A DNA stretch of 6,921 nt from Deltaproteobacteria bacterium (lineage in GTDB: Bacteria; Desulfobacterota; Desulfobacteria; Desulfobacterales; SG8-13): contig DAOVBC010000119.1 of NCBI GenBank assembly GCA_030670715.1, positions 1 through 6,921 on the forward strand. The letters run 5' to 3'. The translations under genes were made by a program, and so were the position numbers. Shown piece after piece: positions 1 to 5,252 of this stretch. Under the pieces are notes generated by a model that saw nothing but the letters and a program-made list of their open reading frames with translations, was not told the DNA's origin and did not search any database. Numbering within the stretch: position 1 is the stretch's first letter; every line of letters starts with the position of its first letter.

Positions 1-240
1 GCGGGTGACCTGGCGGCCGGACAGGTCATTCTTCTCGGAACCGACGGCATTTGGGAAGCCCGCAATCCAGGCGGAGAGATGTTCGGAAAAAAGCCGCTGT
101 ACGATATTATTCGCAGGAAGCATACGGCAGGGGCCGGTGAAATTTTGAATACCATCACGGCCGCTTTGCACCGCTTTCAGGGAGGGGCGGCACTTGAAGA
201 CGATGTAACGCTGGTGGTTGTCAAAATCGGAGACGCATGA
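1..240 (+). CDS. PP2C/SpoIIE-type protein serine phosphatase, C-terminal end (partial)
   Basis: Frame 1 is open from the window edge to a TGA at 238-240 and gives the last 79 residues of a protein whose start lies outside. The fragment has two hallmarks of the RsbU/SpoIIE branch of PP2C phosphatases: a GTDGIWEARN segment (fragment residues 13-22), whose Asp is a metal ligand in the family, followed by GEMFG, and a terminal EDDVTLVVVKI (residues 66-76), whose DD-x-T is the last metal-binding motif. Such domains dephosphorylate anti-sigma-factor antagonists in partner-switching pathways and usually sit behind receiver, GAF, PAS or HAMP sensor domains, none of which can be seen here. The Nudix gene begins 39 bp downstream on the same strand, so one transcript is plausible. 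The family call is firm; the signalling partner is unknown. Confidence 0.88.
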   Translation, partial: AGDLAAGQVILLGTDGIWEARNPGGEMFGKKPLYDIIRRKHTAGAGEILNTITAALHRFQGGAALEDDVTLVVVKIGDA

Positions 241-279
241 TGTTACCAATTTTCAAATAGTGCTTACGGAGTATGAAAA

Positions 280-1179
280 ATGAAGGACGAGAAACCCGCG
301 CCCCCGATACCGGCCGCAACGGTTATTCTTACCCGGCAGCAGGCAGGAGAGCTTCAGGTCTATCTGCTGAAAAGGAATATCAAGAGCGGGTTTATGGCGG
401 GCAACTACGTGTTCCCCGGCGGGGTGGTGGATCCTGAAGACCGTGATTTCAACGGGTGGAGAGCGAACGTTGATCTGGATCCAAGCGGAATAGAACGGCG
501 CCTGGGGGAAGGCCTCTCCGCGCCGGAAGCTCTCGCCTACGGCATTGCCGCAATCCGGGAGACATTTGAAGAGGCGGGTGTTTTCATGGCCAAAAGGGAT
601 GGCCAGACCGCTGTAGATACCGGGCGCTTGTGTGCGTTGCGCATGTCCGGAGCTCTTTCCAGAGGGTGGCTCATGAGACAGGCAATCACCGAAGGGTGGA
701 TCCTTGAGCTCGCGGCGCTGTCAAGGTGGTCCCACTGGATTACACCGGAGCGAATGAAGCGGCGCTACGACACCCGCTTTTTTCTGGCATTTATGCCTCC
801 GGGACAGGTCTGCCGGCCGGATGAGAGGGAGACAGTACACGGACTCTGGATCAGTCCGGAAAAGAGCCTGGCTGACAACCTGACCGGCGAGATTCCGTTG
901 AGTCCTCCGACGCTGGTTACCCTGCATGAACTCTTAACATACCCCTGTCTTGCCGATTTGCAAGGGCAGGCGGAAATCCGCCCGTGGGGAGACGAGCGAC
1001 TGCCGCGCCTGGTTCCATTGAAAAAGGGGGTGGTCATTGTCGAGCCGTGGGATCGCCAGTACCATCAAGAGCGAATTAAGATTAATGCCGATACCCTGCA
1101 CAAAATGGTGCTGCCCGTCGGGAAGTCTTTTTCCAGGTTGTGGTACAACGATGGCATATGGAAGCCTGTCGGGAAATAA
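280..1179 (+). CDS. NUDT19-like Nudix hydrolase (possible CoA/acyl-CoA diphosphatase)
   Basis: This 299-aa protein starts at an ATG preceded by ACGGAG (266-271); an ATG at 273 is out of frame. Residues 12-50 form the first Nudix strands ending in NYVFPGG (42-48). The catalytic helix is AIRETFEEAGVF (91-102), with R93, E94, E97 and E98 matching the RE-x-x-EE metal-binding core. The G and the core Arg are about 45 residues apart instead of 14, so roughly 31 residues are inserted within the Nudix box. That insert, the AIRETFEEAGV string and the later WSHWITPE (150-157) and DTRFFLA (164-170) strings resemble mammalian NUDT19 (RP2p), a peroxisomal CoA diphosphatase. Hydrolysis of CoA or acyl-CoA to 4'-phosphopantetheine and 3',5'-ADP is therefore the best guess, but bacterial members may differ. 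No signal peptide is seen, so a cytoplasmic location is likely. Confidence 0.9.
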   Translation: MKDEKPAPPIPAATVILTRQQAGELQVYLLKRNIKSGFMAGNYVFPGGVVDPEDRDFNGWRANVDLDPSGIERRLGEGLSAPEALAYGIAAIRETFEEAGVFMAKRDGQTAVDTGRLCALRMSGALSRGWLMRQAITEGWILELAALSRWSHWITPERMKRRYDTRFFLAFMPPGQVCRPDERETVHGLWISPEKSLADNLTGEIPLSPPTLVTLHELLTYPCLADLQGQAEIRPWGDERLPRLVPLKKGVVIVEPWDRQYHQERIKINADTLHKMVLPVGKSFSRLWYNDGIWKPVGK

Positions 1180-1195
1180 CCCCAATTTTTTCAGT

Positions 1196-1283
1196 GATAA
1201 CGGCATAGCCGTCCGGGTGCGGCATTCTTCAGTTACCGACCAAAATTCACTGCAAAGTGAACGCAAAACCGAACGGTGTCCGA
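1196..1283. repeat. Family A foldback element, truncated left half (A')
   Basis: Positions 1222-1283 align with 2366-2428 inside the complete family A element, with about 8 substitutions and one 1-base gap over roughly 62 bp. The shared block begins GCATTCTTCAGTTACC and ends near GAACGGTGTCC. Weaker similarity continues left through CCGTCCGGGTGCGG, a decayed version of the element's GC-rich terminal repeat, to about 1196. The centre and right arm are missing: after 1283 the sequence goes straight into the 8-bp duplication flanking element B. It is therefore a relic rather than an intact copy. The exact left edge is uncertain. Confidence 0.7.
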
Positions 1284-1284
1284 T

Positions 1285-1292
1285 AGTTATTT
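1285..1292. repeat. Target-site duplication of element B, left copy
   Basis: AGTTATTT directly abuts the left end of element B and is repeated exactly at the right end. Confidence 0.7.
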
Positions 1293-1568
1293 GAGGGGTC
1301 GGGGTGTTGTTTTGATTCGAGAGCTCCATGAATTATCCGCGCATCCCCGGGCAAACTCATGCATAAGGGTTCGTAAAGAAAGAACGGAGGATGGGGCATT
1401 AAATCAATACGTTGAATGTGTATCGAGTATTTTAGCATTCATGAAATATCTCAACAATTCGCTGTTCTTTCTTAACGAACCCTAATGCATTCAGACAGTG
1501 CCCGGCGATGCGCGGATAACCCATTGCGCTCTAATAGAGATTTAGCAATAGAAACACCCTGACCCCTG
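1293..1568. mobile_element. Element B: 276-bp non-autonomous foldback (MITE-like) element
   Basis: The two ends are inverted copies: AGGGGTCGGGGTGTT at the left and, read on the other strand, AGGGGTCAGGGTGTT at the right. The inverted similarity continues inward almost to the centre. A near-perfect stretch pairs 1333-1385 with 1464-1519 (TTATCCGCGCATC near the outside, AAGAAAGAAC near the centre), leaving a 78-bp unpaired middle. An identical 8-bp AGTTATTT lies immediately outside each end (1285-1292 and 1569-1576), as expected of a target-site duplication. No transposase or credible ORF lies inside, so movement would need a transposase supplied elsewhere. The transposase family is not known to me. 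A transcript through it would fold into a very long hairpin, which could affect 3' ends of both neighbouring genes. Confidence 0.8.
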
Positions 1569-1576
1569 AGTTATTT
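1569..1576. repeat. Target-site duplication of element B, right copy
   Basis: AGTTATTT here matches the left copy exactly. It overlaps the final codons of the minus-strand gene: read on that strand it is AAATAACT, containing the last Lys codon and the TAA stop. The insertion therefore restored the stop codon rather than disrupting it. Confidence 0.7.
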
Positions 1577-2023
1577 ATTATCTTCTTTTGGCTCTTTGAT
1601 TCTCAGTGCCTGCAGGTACTTTTGCAGAAAGCGATGAATGACATAAGGGATGTCGTGTTCGTCGTTAATTCTGCGATTACTGAAGGTGTCGGATATGCTT
1701 TCGAGAATATTACCCAGTTGATTGAAGTATAGCGTGTGAATGTGTTCGTAGCGAATTTCGTCAAATTCATTCAGCTTTATAAAGTCAATTTTCCCCATCG
1801 GAACGTTTTCAGGGGTCAAGACCAGGGAAAACTGAACAAACACCGGCGAGTCCAGAACAAGTAATTCCATGCCGGCATCGTTTGAGTTTTTCAGTTCAAT
1901 ATCCAGCAGTTTCTCTTCTGATATCAGTGCTTCCAAGAGCTTTATGAACTGAAAGAATTTAAGCTTAACTTTACGATAATTCTCGATGATGATTTTTATT
2001 TTTTCTATTTCAGTCTGGCCCAT
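1571..2023 (-). CDS. Hypothetical 150-aa protein, unrecognised family
   Basis: I do not recognise this protein. The start is supported by AGGAGAGG just upstream of the ATG. The sequence has no Cys, no Trp, no signal peptide and no membrane segment. Residues 1-45 are strongly amphipathic and Lys/Glu/Ile-rich and probably helical. Residues 52-84 alternate hydrophobics (ELLVLDSPVFVQFSLVLT) and look like beta strands. Residues 86-142 are again helical, with several aromatics and His (YEHIHTLYF at 92-100, IPYVIHRFLQKYL at 125-137). A helix-sheet-helix cytoplasmic protein is likely. It is more A+T-rich than the Nudix gene and is isolated on its strand between mobile repeats, so it may be an accessory acquisition. 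The foldback element B lies directly after its stop codon. Confidence 0.75.
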   Translation of the reverse strand: MGQTEIEKIKIIIENYRKVKLKFFQFIKLLEALISEEKLLDIELKNSNDAGMELLVLDSPVFVQFSLVLTPENVPMGKIDFIKLNEFDEIRYEHIHTLYFNQLGNILESISDTFSNRRINDEHDIPYVIHRFLQKYLQALRIKEPKEDNK

Positions 2024-2044
2024 GTCCTCTCCTGATTCTGCCGT

Positions 2045-2093
2045 TTATACCGCTTTCCATAATTATTTTCCGAAATACGGAATTGCGGTATAA
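2045..2093. repeat. Nested inverted repeats upstream of the 150-aa gene
   Basis: TTATACCGC (2045-2053) is perfectly inverted as GCGGTATAA (2085-2093). Between them TTCCG-AAATA-CGGAA (2068-2082) is a second perfect inverted repeat. The pair could be an operator or an mRNA leader structure for the minus-strand gene that starts at 2023. The right arm overlaps the outer stem of hairpin C, so the two structures would compete. Confidence 0.45.
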
Positions 2094-2148
2094 GTGGTTG
2101 TAGAAAAAAACGTTGGAATACCGGAACGTTTTTTTGACAACCACTATA
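2089..2148. repeat. Hairpin C: 60-bp inverted repeat with A/T tracts in the stem
   Basis: The left arm 2089-2114 (TATAAGTGGTTGT, then a run of A, then CGTT) is the reverse complement of 2125-2148 (AACG, a run of T, then ACAACCACTATA) apart from small differences, around a 10-bp loop GGAATACCGG. The A and T runs pair within the stem, so this is not a standard intrinsic terminator. No target duplication is apparent. It may be a small foldback element or a 5'-UTR structure of the gene starting at 2023. Confidence 0.65.
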
Positions 2149-2339
2149 AGCCCCACCCGGTTTCGTGACGAACATATTATAAACTATTTCACTGTTTTCT
2201 GAAACCCATTTCCCGGAGCCTGACCCAGGGCCCTTTTGGCCGGAGGTGGCGGATGCAGCAAACATGGTTATTTTTACACCGTAGCGATCTTAACCCGAAT
2301 ATTTCATGAACCATCATGATGGGCCGATCTCAACCAGCG
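2149..2339. other. Non-coding spacer without recognisable gene
   Basis: Between hairpin C and element A no credible coding frame is present. The only features seen are a TATAAT-like box facing left at 2176-2181, the perfect 12-bp palindrome CCATCATGATGG (2311-2322), and a GC-rich patch around 2220-2255. Confidence 0.5.
2176..2204 (-). promoter_or_regulatory. Candidate promoter for the 150-aa gene
   Basis: On the minus strand a perfect TATAAT (2176-2181) follows TTTCAG (2199-2204) with a 17-bp spacer. The -35 box is poor. It would give a leader of about 145 nt containing hairpin C and the nested repeats. Confidence 0.3.
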
Positions 2340-2571
2340 ATGAAAGTGTCCCAACCGCCCGGGGGGCATTCTTCAGTTACCGGCCAAAACTCGCCGCAAA
2401 GTGAGCGTAAAACCGAACAGTGCCCAGAGGATAAAGAAAATACCGACGCTATTGCAACAGGAGATTTCGATTCAAAAAGCTCTGCAGCTGCTCGGTTTAA
2501 CGCTCACTAAACGGCTCAAACAGTTGCCCGGTAGCTTCAGAAAACCCCCCGGGCGGTTGGGGCACTTTCAT
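2340..2571. mobile_element. Family A: complete 232-bp non-autonomous foldback (MITE-like) element
   Basis: The ends 2340-2366 and 2545-2571 are 27-bp terminal inverted repeats with a single mismatch; each reads inward from ATGAAAGTG into CCAACCGCCCGGGGGG. Imperfect inverted pairing goes on inside: CTTCAGTTACCGG pairs with CGGTAGCTTCAG, and GTGAGCGTAAAACCG (from 2401) pairs with CGGTTTAACGCTCAC near 2494-2508. Most of the element is therefore one long palindrome. There is no transposase and no clear target duplication. A half copy lies near 1196-1283 and a solo right end near 5541-5593. Nine bases past the right terminal repeat (AGAAAATAT) are shared with the solo end, so the true right boundary may be 2580. 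It lies 47 bp before the ABM-protein start and may supply or block transcription there. Confidence 0.8.
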
Positions 2572-2618
2572 AGAAAATATGCCGGGTGAAGAAAAAGCCA
2601 ATTATACTGGGAGGAAAT

Positions 2619-2915
2619 ATGGCTATCAAGGTCTTAATAAAAAGACATTTCAAGGAAGGCAGCGTCGAAGAAGCGCTATCACTGCTTAACCATTTTCGCG
2701 CCAATGCGATAAATCAGCCGGGATACATCTCCGGTGAGACCCTTGTGAATCACTATGATTCGAGAAGCATAACCGTGGCCTCCACCTGGCAAGGAATAGA
2801 TGACTGGGTTCGGTGGCAGGAAAGCGCTGAAAGAGAAGCATATGAGGGCCGGCTGGAAAGCCTGCTGGAGGAACCGACCAGATATGAAATTTATGATGTC
2901 GGCGGGGGAGCATAG
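2619..2915 (+). CDS. Small ABM-fold (antibiotic biosynthesis monooxygenase-like) protein
   Basis: The product is 98 aa. The ATG at 2619 is preceded by GGGAGG five bases away, which beats the in-frame GTG at 2586. It looks like a ferredoxin-like alpha/beta barrel of the ABM superfamily: strand MAIKVLIKRHF, helix SVEEALSLLNHFRANAINQPGYISGETL (15-42), strand SITVASTW (50-57), the W-x-x-x-x-W helix (W57, W63, W66) with EREAYEGRLESLL (71-83), and a last strand RYEIYDV. Family members are usually dimers and include heme-degrading and quinone monooxygenases, but many have no known activity, and I see no heme-degrading IsdG signature. It stands alone between element A and the structured spacer D, so context does not refine its role. 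Family call fairly sure; function open. Confidence 0.85.
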   Translation: MAIKVLIKRHFKEGSVEEALSLLNHFRANAINQPGYISGETLVNHYDSRSITVASTWQGIDDWVRWQESAEREAYEGRLESLLEEPTRYEIYDVGGGA

Positions 2916-3156
2916 CGATAAATGATCGTCCCGCTTTCAGCGGGATTTGAGGATCGGCCTGACGGCCTTGAGGAGCACTCCGCTTTCAGCGAAGCTGGAG
3001 GAGCACTGCGCGCAGTTCCTGCGCTCCGTTTGTGGATCTCTATGCCCGACAAGTCGGGACAGGCTTAGTGGCGCGTCAAAGCTGAGTGTAGGCGGATCCT
3101 CAAGCTCCTGCGAAAGCAGGTGCGCTCCTCAAGGCCCTACGGGCCGCTCATTTATC
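2916..3156. repeat. Spacer D: modular palindromic region between convergent genes
   Basis: The 240-bp spacer begins with GATAAATGA (2917-2925) and ends with its inverse TCATTTATC (3148-3156), which also covers most of the stop codon of the minus-strand gene. Inside are many hairpins: TCCCGCT-TTC-AGCGGGA (2929-2945), GGCC-TGAC-GGCC (2955-2966), the palindrome ACTGCGCGCAGT (3005-3016), CCCGAC-AA-GTCGGG (3045-3058), CCTGC-GAAA-GCAGG (3107-3120) and GGCCC-TAC-GGGCC (3133-3145). A TTGAGGA(G/T)C module recurs on both strands. This resembles a cluster of REP-like units acting as a two-way transcript end. No ORF here is credible. Confidence 0.6.
2929..2945. terminator. Candidate hairpin terminator after the ABM gene
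   Basis: A perfect 7-bp GC-rich stem with a 3-nt loop lies 14 bp after the ABM stop codon. Only TTTG follows, so it is a weak intrinsic terminator and may act together with the later hairpins of the spacer. Confidence 0.4.
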
Positions 3157-5029
3157 AGGCCAGTTCATCGAACCTGCAGGTGAGGGTAATCCCTTCGCCG
3201 TCATAGGATGTTTTAACTTTGTAAGGCAGTGTTTTGAAAAGTTGGATCATCCCTCGATTGTTGGGTGCCGTGTAGGCAAGCAAACCGGCAATGCCGTTTT
3301 CGCGCGCTGCTTCGGCCAGTTTGCCCAAAATGCGTCTGCCGAGCCCCTTGCCCTGATATTGCCTGTTCACGGAGAAAGCCACTTCCGCCATGTTGTTGTG
3401 CAGCAGCAGCATGCTCTCACCCACTGCAATCACGCGACCGAAACCGAATTCGCCCACAACGGCGACTATGCTTAAATCCTTAACATAATCGGTTTGGGCG
3501 ACACTATCAAGGTCTGATCGGCTAAAGCTGGTCTTATCGTGGAAAAACCTTGAAAAGATGTCATTTTTTTCCAGGCCGTAATAGTGTTCCTGGATGCGGC
3601 GTTCGTCCACCGGTTTAGACGGGCGGATCGTGACCTGATCCCCGTCGATTTCGATGGTGTCTTCCAGCCTGACCGGATAAACCCCGCGGATCGCTTCCCC
3701 CAGGTTGCGCTCGGGCCCGATCATGCCCGCTTTCTTGGCGGCATCAAACAGCTCTTCACGGAAATCCGGATGGGCAATTGAGATCATGGCCACCACCCGC
3801 TCCTGAAGGCTTTTGCCGAACAGGTTCACGATGCCGTACTCTGTGACCACGTACTGGACGTCACCCCGGGGGACCACCACGGCCGTATCGCGAAGCATCG
3901 GTACCACGTTGCTCTGTTTGCCGTCGCTCGAAGTTGAGAACAACATGAGTATCGACTTGCCGCCGGAGGATCGCCTTGCGCCTCTCACAAAATCGGGAAT
4001 GCCGGACACACCGGCGTAAAAGGTCCGGGGTGAGGCTTCGGCGGCAACCTGACCGGTAAGATCAATGGCTTTGGCTACATTCATCGAGACCATCCGGTTG
4101 TGCTGGGCAATGATAAACGGATCATTGACGTAATCCGAGGGGCGGAAATCCACCGCCGGATTGTCGTTAATGAATTCATATAAATTGTGTGAACCGATGG
4201 CGGCTGAAGCGACCAGTTTGCCCTCATTGAAACCTTTTTTGCGGTTGTTGATGATGCCTTGGGCGTAAAGGTGCATGATGTCGTCGGTCAGATACTGAGA
4301 ATGGATACCCAGGTCGTTCTTTTTTTTGAGCGCCTGCACCGTTGGCTGGGAAGCGGCGTCCAGACCGATCTGCAGCGTAGACCCGTCTTCAATCAATCGG
4401 GCAATATGCTGCCCGATTTGAGCTGCCTCTTCGGAGGTTTCTTTGGGAGCAGTGGTGATCAGATCTTCCTCATGCTCAACGATGACGTCAACGTCATTCA
4501 CATGAATGAAGCTTTGCCCCAGCACCCGGGGCATCTTCTGATTCACCTGAGCAATGACAAATTCTGCCGACAGGGTTGCCGCCAGGGTGACGTCCACGGA
4601 AATACCAAGGCTCATCCAGCCAAAATCATCCGGTGGAGAAACATGGACCAGCGCTACATTGATCGGCAGCTTTTTCGATTTGAACAGGTCGGGAACATCC
4701 GACATATTCAATGGCGTAACAAAGCGCATATTTCGTGCGATGGTTTCATCGCCGACGGATCCCAGATAAATGGTCCGGATGTTCAAGCTGAGATCCCGGC
4801 TTTGATTGGCGATCTCGGTTAAGGGGGTTATTTCCTGGCACATCATGCGGACAATTTCCAGGCCGGTGAGTTTGCCGGTGGCATCGGACAGGGCCCGCAC
4901 CAGTTCCTGGGGCTCGCTGCACGCCGAGCTGATAAATACACGCTGTCCCGGCCGGATATGACGGATGGCCTCCACGGCACTCTTTCTCTTATCGATGTAA
5001 TTATCGGCCCAGTATGATGAAATCGACAT
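3155..5029 (-). CDS. Acetyl-CoA hydrolase/CoA-transferase-like protein fused to a GNAT acetyltransferase
   Basis: The 624-aa product starts at an ATG with GGAGG six bases upstream. Residues about 1-460 match the acetyl-CoA hydrolase/4-hydroxybutyrate CoA-transferase family: an N-terminal half with SPPDDFGWMSLGISVD (131-146), then EDGSTLQIGLDAASQ (214-228), DLGIHSQYLTDDIM (239-252), KLVASAAIGSHNLYEFINDNP (271-291), GVSGIPDFVRGA (340-351) and YVVTEYGIVNLFGKSLQERV (393-412). Residues about 466-620 form a GNAT domain opening with VTIRPSKPVDERRIQEHYYGL and carrying the acetyl-CoA-binding motif RQYQGKGLGRRIL (556-568). The catalytic Glu expected in the H-S/T-E-M segment is Gln245 here, and the usual IGxGAIP is IGLDAAS, so transferase activity may be lost or altered. 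A plausible role is an acyl-CoA-responsive lysine acetyltransferase, by analogy with Pat-type enzymes in which GNAT is fused to an acyl-CoA synthetase-like part; that is inference. Cytoplasmic, single gene. Confidence 0.92.
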   Translation of the reverse strand: MSISSYWADNYIDKRKSAVEAIRHIRPGQRVFISSACSEPQELVRALSDATGKLTGLEIVRMMCQEITPLTEIANQSRDLSLNIRTIYLGSVGDETIARNMRFVTPLNMSDVPDLFKSKKLPINVALVHVSPPDDFGWMSLGISVDVTLAATLSAEFVIAQVNQKMPRVLGQSFIHVNDVDVIVEHEEDLITTAPKETSEEAAQIGQHIARLIEDGSTLQIGLDAASQPTVQALKKKNDLGIHSQYLTDDIMHLYAQGIINNRKKGFNEGKLVASAAIGSHNLYEFINDNPAVDFRPSDYVNDPFIIAQHNRMVSMNVAKAIDLTGQVAAEASPRTFYAGVSGIPDFVRGARRSSGGKSILMLFSTSSDGKQSNVVPMLRDTAVVVPRGDVQYVVTEYGIVNLFGKSLQERVVAMISIAHPDFREELFDAAKKAGMIGPERNLGEAIRGVYPVRLEDTIEIDGDQVTIRPSKPVDERRIQEHYYGLEKNDIFSRFFHDKTSFSRSDLDSVAQTDYVKDLSIVAVVGEFGFGRVIAVGESMLLLHNNMAEVAFSVNRQYQGKGLGRRILGKLAEAARENGIAGLLAYTAPNNRGMIQLFKTLPYKVKTSYDGEGITLTCRFDELA

Positions 5030-5073
5030 GGCTAACCTCCCTGACTTTGCGCTTGTATAAAATATTCGGCTGT

Positions 5074-5102
5074 ATTTTGGGCTAGAATATTGCCGATGTC
5101 AA
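5074..5102 (-). promoter_or_regulatory. Candidate promoter of the CoA-transferase/GNAT gene
   Basis: On the minus strand a perfect TTGACA (5097-5102) precedes CAAAAT (5074-5079) at 17 bp. The -10 box is weak. It lies 45 bp before the start codon. Confidence 0.45.
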
Positions 5103-5107
5103 CGGCA
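5091..5107. promoter_or_regulatory. Inverted repeat TGCCG-N7-CGGCA over the -35 box
   Basis: TGCCG (5091-5095) and CGGCA (5103-5107) are perfectly inverted around 7 bp that contain the TTGACA of the minus-strand promoter. The position suits a repressor operator. The arms are only 5 bp, so chance is possible. Confidence 0.35.
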
Positions 5108-5153
5108 TACCGCCCGGATTTGCCGATTAAATTATTATGTCGGTTTTAATTAC

Positions 5154-5182
5154 TTGTTTGTAATCTATAAATCGTTTAGAAT
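5154..5182 (+). promoter_or_regulatory. Candidate sigma-70-like promoter of the Arg-rich small protein gene
   Basis: TTGTTT (5154-5159), a 17-bp spacer and TAGAAT (5177-5182) lie about 70 bp before the start codon at 5253. The perfect palindrome CGGTTAACCG (5192-5201) lies just past the expected transcription start and could be an operator. Confidence 0.45.
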
Positions 5183-5252
5183 AAATAATAACGGTTAACC
5201 GGACATCTAGCTATACCCCGGATGAACTGTAAAATACCCGCGGAGGCCGAAC

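Noticed and set aside
934..1329. 131-aa minus-strand frame across the end of the Nudix gene
   Set aside because: Antisense to the conserved Nudix C-terminus and runs into repeats; no start signal.
1276..1485. 69-aa + strand frame within element B
   Set aside because: The frame comes from the arms of a palindrome; no start signal and no protein-like pattern.
2005..2265. 86-aa minus-strand frame upstream of the 150-aa gene
   Set aside because: It runs through hairpin C and the nested repeats, overlaps the start of the real gene, has no ribosome site, and its composition looks like translated repeat.
1196..2571. CRISPR array or composite transposon bounded by the two family A copies
   Set aside because: The repeats are not regularly spaced, there are no spacers, one copy is only a half element, and no transposase lies between them.
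2316..2589. Two overlapping short + strand frames in the family A element
   Set aside because: Both lie almost wholly in the foldback element and encode low-complexity sequence without ribosome sites.
2586..2618. In-frame GTG start for the ABM protein at 2586
   Set aside because: The ATG at 2619 has GGGAGG at the right distance and opens directly with the first strand of the fold.
4259..4822. 187-aa open frame on the + strand inside the CoA-transferase/GNAT gene
   Set aside because: It is antisense to a strongly conserved coding sequence, has no ribosome site and no recognisable domain.
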